The notes under the pieces were generated by a model. The model saw only the letters and a program-made list of their open reading frames with translations. It was not told the DNA's origin and searched no databases. 64,000 nt of DNA from Phalacrocorax aristotelis (Eukaryota; Chordata; Aves; Suliformes; Phalacrocoracidae). Every line of letters begins with the position of its first letter. Positions within the stretch are counted from its first letter, which is position 1. Position numbers and translations under genes: made by a program. Below, in pieces: positions 60,301 through 64,000 of this stretch. The stretch covers positions 50,122,621-50,186,620 of the forward strand of contig NC_134280.1 in assembly GCF_949628215.1 (NCBI RefSeq), written 5' to 3'.

Positions 60301-63300
60301 TAACCCCTCAGCCATAGCTGCTACCACCTCCTGAAGCTGGTGAGCCCCACTGCACAGGTGCCAGGGGGAACATTTGCTAGGGCTGCTGTGACTCAGGAGC
60401 TCTGCCACACCTTGGAGAACAAGCTTGTCTTCCCAAGCAGTGGCATAGCCTGCCAAGCCAGCTCATACTGTGGCTCTGAAATTGCTAGGTGTGACGTCAG
60501 AGGAGGGCAGTCAGGACTGTACCTTTTTCAGGCTTCAGCAGCCTTTCACCACTAGCTGCTGCTGCATAGCCATAACATGAGACCATGAGCAAGTGGGTTG
60601 TGCTTCTGCTTCAGCTCTGCCAGGACGACCATGGCTGTCCCTATCAATGCATTGTCTTCCCTTTGCCCCTTCAGGGCAGGAGGGAACCTAGCTGAGTGAC
60701 CCGGTGAAGAATTACTTGTTTCCAGTTTGCCCAGCTTTGCAGACTTGGGTTTCCCCACAAGAGCAGGGACGCACCAGTGCCTGCAAGGCAGTGAGAGCAT
60801 CTGTGTACAGTACGCAGTCTGGTGCTGAACCTCCCCACTGGTTACATCTGGCTCTTTGATAACCTCAGGCATAAAATGAAGCCATAGTTTAAACTGGTTT
60901 CAATCTGATTGTAGTTAACTCATCTGCACTGACAAGTTACACTTAGGAAACAGACCTAGAAAGAGTGGGACAATTGGGTGCCTTGCACCTAAAAGTCCCC
61001 AGCTGTGTTTACGCTAAACAAATATTTGCAGAGTAAGATCAGCCAAGACAGAAACACCTCTGATTTAGCCATAGCCCTTACAAAATCCTTTATCCCCCTC
61101 ATAGTACAGGAGAGACTAAAGCAGTTTAAGGAATTTTAATGACTTTATGTTTAGCCCAACACCTTATTAAAATTGTGAAAACTAAGTAGCTTTAAGAGGG
61201 AAGGAGCATTTCTGAACAATGACTTCATGGTTATGCTCCTGAGGGTGAACATGGATGTTTGGCTGTACCAAACCCACAAGTTAATCTATTTAGTTGAAAC
61301 AAAATGTTCAAATTCAGTTTTCTAATCTCATTCCCAACACTGATCCTATTAGCATTTCTTAGGCAAAGCTGCTTGGGAGTAGGATGGGCCTTCCATACTA
61401 TCCCTGTGGCCCTACTGGAAAGAGCATAGTCATGGAGGGAAGCTTTGGCACCAACCCATTCAGTTTTTCACCTGAGCCTTGAGTGCTTTAGCCATCCCCT
61501 TTCCATCACCATGGGAGGCCTTTTATCACTACTGGTCATCCTCCTCTCTCCTCACATATTTTCTCCCACCTGCCCAGCACTAGCAATCGTGGCATGTCAC
61601 CTCAGAGCAAAATGCAAACAGAACTTGTTAGCTTTGATGATCTGCCAGCGAGGCGCACAATATGGGTGTAGCATGCGGACTGATGGGCTGTGTGAGCCTG
61701 CTGGGTGGCCAGAGGCGGCAGGTGGCCAACCCTGTCCCTTTTGGCAGGATGGCCCTCACATTTTCTCAGAGGATGTTGGAGGCTGGCAAGGTGTGCCAGT
61801 GGTATGGGCAAAGCACTGAGCAAATCCCTCATAAGCTCAGCTGGGCTCATTAGCATGAGCTCTGTGCTGCTTCTGCTGTAGGAGGTGTTGGTCTGAGGGT
61901 AGGAAAGGGTAGTTTTGGAGAGCAAGTAAGGGAGCAGGAGTGAGGAGATTCCTGAGGCAGTGAGGCCTAATTATAAAGAGATTGGTAAAGCATGTGGAAG
62001 GAAGCTAAAAAGGAAGTAACCAACAGGAATTATAGCTTTCTTGGGTCTGGGATGTGACTGGACAGGGTTGTTGCTTATATGAGGTTAGTAGGTATGTATG
62101 CCCTCTCTGTGGGATGTTTTGTAAATGGAAAAGTTGGAAATTGCTGAGAGACTGGTAAAGCTAGCAGCTGAGATTTATTGAGAGGATAAATGAGTTTGAG
62201 GCAGACTCTGGTTAAGGCTCCAAGTGCTGTGAAGTTATCAAGAGGAATTTATTGCACATGGGGGAGGGGGAAATGGGGAAATTGAAATTTCTCATAGATG
62301 AGCAGCACAGGGGGAACTATAAGGTGCTGGACTTCTTTCCCCAAAAAACATTGTAGTGATTAAGGTGTTGCTTTGGCAGGAAAGAGTAAAGAGAGTCACA
62401 AGTGTATCAGGAGAAGCATATCCTTCTTTTAGTGTCAAAGTCTTCCAGTTAGTTGTGTAGGAGAGGAAAGTCTGCCTTGAGAGGAAGCAAGTAAAAAGTT
62501 TGTTAACTCTGGGGAGTATAGGAAGAACTACTGAGCTGTATAACAGGACTGTTGTCTCCACAGAGGCAAGAAACCCCTGATCCAGGAGCTAAAAGGCTGT
62601 TCAAACTTGTGTTTCCCCCACTTCTACAACTGCACTTAGATGGACAGCAATTGCATTGCCATTGATAGAGGCCTACAAGCATCAGTATGTCTTATCCACC
62701 TGCAGAAAATCCTCAGAGGAGTGGAGACTATGATGTAATTTATCTGGCAAGTTTAAGGACTATATGATGTGTTAGGAAGAGTGAATTTGTAGTAAGGAGC
62801 TGTAAGGAATCTTCTGTCAAGTTTGACTGTGTTATTGCAATGTGTAGTATACAGTCCTTTTAAATAGCATGAGCTCTCTGAGGTATCTTTGCGTTTCCAT
62901 GCTTTTTTATGTGCACTTGTGTATATATATGTGTGGTCTTTCTTGCGTGTATTGGACAACTAGAAAACAGTCTATTTAGCTGAGTACCTCTTATGATTTC
63001 TTCCTATCCATTTTGTAAAAGAGCAGAGGAAACAGTGATGTATTGGGCAGAGCATGGTCAAAAGCTGTTTTGTGCACCACAAGGCAACTTGACATAGTTT
63101 GTTGGAGACTCCTTGTACCTTATTATGTAGTAAAACGGATGCAGAAATGGAAGCCTGATGATCCTGAACGTTGCTCCCTGGTGCTACCACTCACCCCACG
63201 TATATGTCAGGGTGGTGTCCCTTGAGAAATGACTTGTGGGTTTTTTTGTCCATGTAAAAGGGTTGGATGCTTACAGTTTACCTCCCATCCAAACATAACA

Positions 63301-63740
63301 TTATTGATTAGAAATCATGGGGATCAGGGAACACCTGGTTGCATCAGTTATTAACGTGAGAACTAAATTATTCTCTAATAGTAAAACAGGTTGTACCGTA
63401 AGCAGAAGAAATAATGAAGTATAGTTTCCAATAAACATTGAGGCTAAAACCCAAGTCTAGGGATAAAGGTGAGCAGAATTTAATTAAATACCCATTAAAC
63501 ACTCATCAGACAAAATGCCCTTGGCAACACCCAGAGCAGACACAGAGAAGTTGCCTTCAATGACTGAACTACAGCAGCGTTCATTTTTCTCTAGTCCTAC
63601 TGGCCTCGCAGAAGGTTGTCAGCACCTTCCCACCCCAGGAGAGCTTGTAACCTGGTGGTTATAGACACACTTGAGGGGTGCAGGTTGAAATTCCCATCGG
63701 CAACAAAGGGAACGGGAGCTTGAGATTCCATGGCCTCATT
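57382..63740. other. Intergenic, no recognised gene
   Basis: About 6.4 kb. It has an 11-base G-run at 59950-59960 and an A-run near 60222. Open frames up to 124 codons (for example 61445-61819) are not recognisable proteins. No coding sequence of LRP5, the mammalian neighbour on this side, was seen. Confidence 0.6.
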
Positions 63741-64000
63741 AAGTGGGCTAACCCCACTTGACTGTAGTATATAAGGAGCAGCCATCTCCATTTATTTTCC
63801 CTCTGGCTGTGCTTCAAAAGAAAACATAGCCAAGGACTCTGAGTTGTGAAGAGTCCAGTATCCTGGAAGCATGCCTAGGACTTGGGATGCTGACCAAACT
63901 GAACTCCTGGGGACCCAGGCCAAGCAATACAGTGTTTCTGCATTGTGATTTGGATGTGAGCTGTTTGGCCCTCTCAGAGCCCTCCCAGGGATTTTTGATA
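63741..64000 (+). other. Right-edge sequence with a TATA-like box
   Basis: TATATAAG at 63768-63775 is followed by AGCAGCCATC and about 225 bp up to the window edge. It could be the start of a promoter, the U3-R part of an unrecognised LTR or chance; the window ends too soon to decide. Confidence 0.2.

Noticed and set aside
63648..63715. tRNA-like stretch with GGTTGAAATTCCC
   Set aside because: It loosely resembles a B box, but I could not form the acceptor and anticodon stems or find an A box.
1..64000. CRISPR arrays, operons, phage or other prokaryotic systems
   Set aside because: No regular spaced repeats, no dense gene tiling and no bacterial ribosome sites; the window has spliced vertebrate genes and retroelements.
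56171..64000. Coding exons of LRP5, the expected upstream neighbour
   Set aside because: No YWTD-propeller, LDLR-type or PPPSP cytoplasmic motif is visible on either strand. The gene, if syntenic, begins beyond the right edge.

Overview
This is vertebrate nuclear DNA, almost certainly from a bird. The signs are short exons with GT-AG boundaries in long AT-rich introns, several CR1 LINE fragments ending in ATTCTATGATTCTA-like tails, and an ERVL-type LTR family common in bird genomes, with no mammalian SINEs. I see no bacterial, phage or CRISPR content. The species cannot be fixed from this window.

About 85% of the window is one gene on the minus strand, PPP6R3 (SAPS3, a regulatory subunit of protein phosphatase 6). 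Its CpG-island promoter and probable untranslated first exon lie near 55.4-55.7 kb, followed by a roughly 26-kb first intron that may hide further untranslated exons. The ATG is at 29458. I place 17 coding exons between 29458 and 1168; every junction keeps frame, giving 2,035 coding bases (codons 1-678 plus one base). The exons after residue 678, the stop codon and the 3' UTR lie beyond the left edge.

The repeats are mostly in introns. A broken ERVL-type provirus (2884-5160) sits 279 bp upstream of exon 16. An old reverse-oriented CR1 trace lies near 23.3 kb. Intron 1 holds an unidentified GC-rich island (34.5-36.05 kb), two head-to-tail CR1 fragments (36.24-37.68 kb), a solo LTR (46.09-46.66 kb), a reverse CR1 (47.58-47.99 kb) and a forward CR1 (50.99-51.62 kb). 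Most of these, including both LTR insertions, are antisense to PPP6R3.

Right of the promoter, a complete tRNA-Ala(AGC) gene (56083-56155, plus strand) with a T-run terminator lies about 0.55 kb from the likely PPP6R3 start and is transcribed away from it. From there to 64000 I see no recognisable protein gene, only a short CR1 tail and low-complexity runs. In mammals LRP5 lies upstream of PPP6R3; none of its coding sequence was recognised here.

I found no new gene system. The points most worth checking are the unidentified GC-rich island, the tRNA/CpG promoter pairing, the structure of the broken provirus, the inverted CR1 pair in intron 1, and a possible unrecognised promoter or LTR at the right edge.
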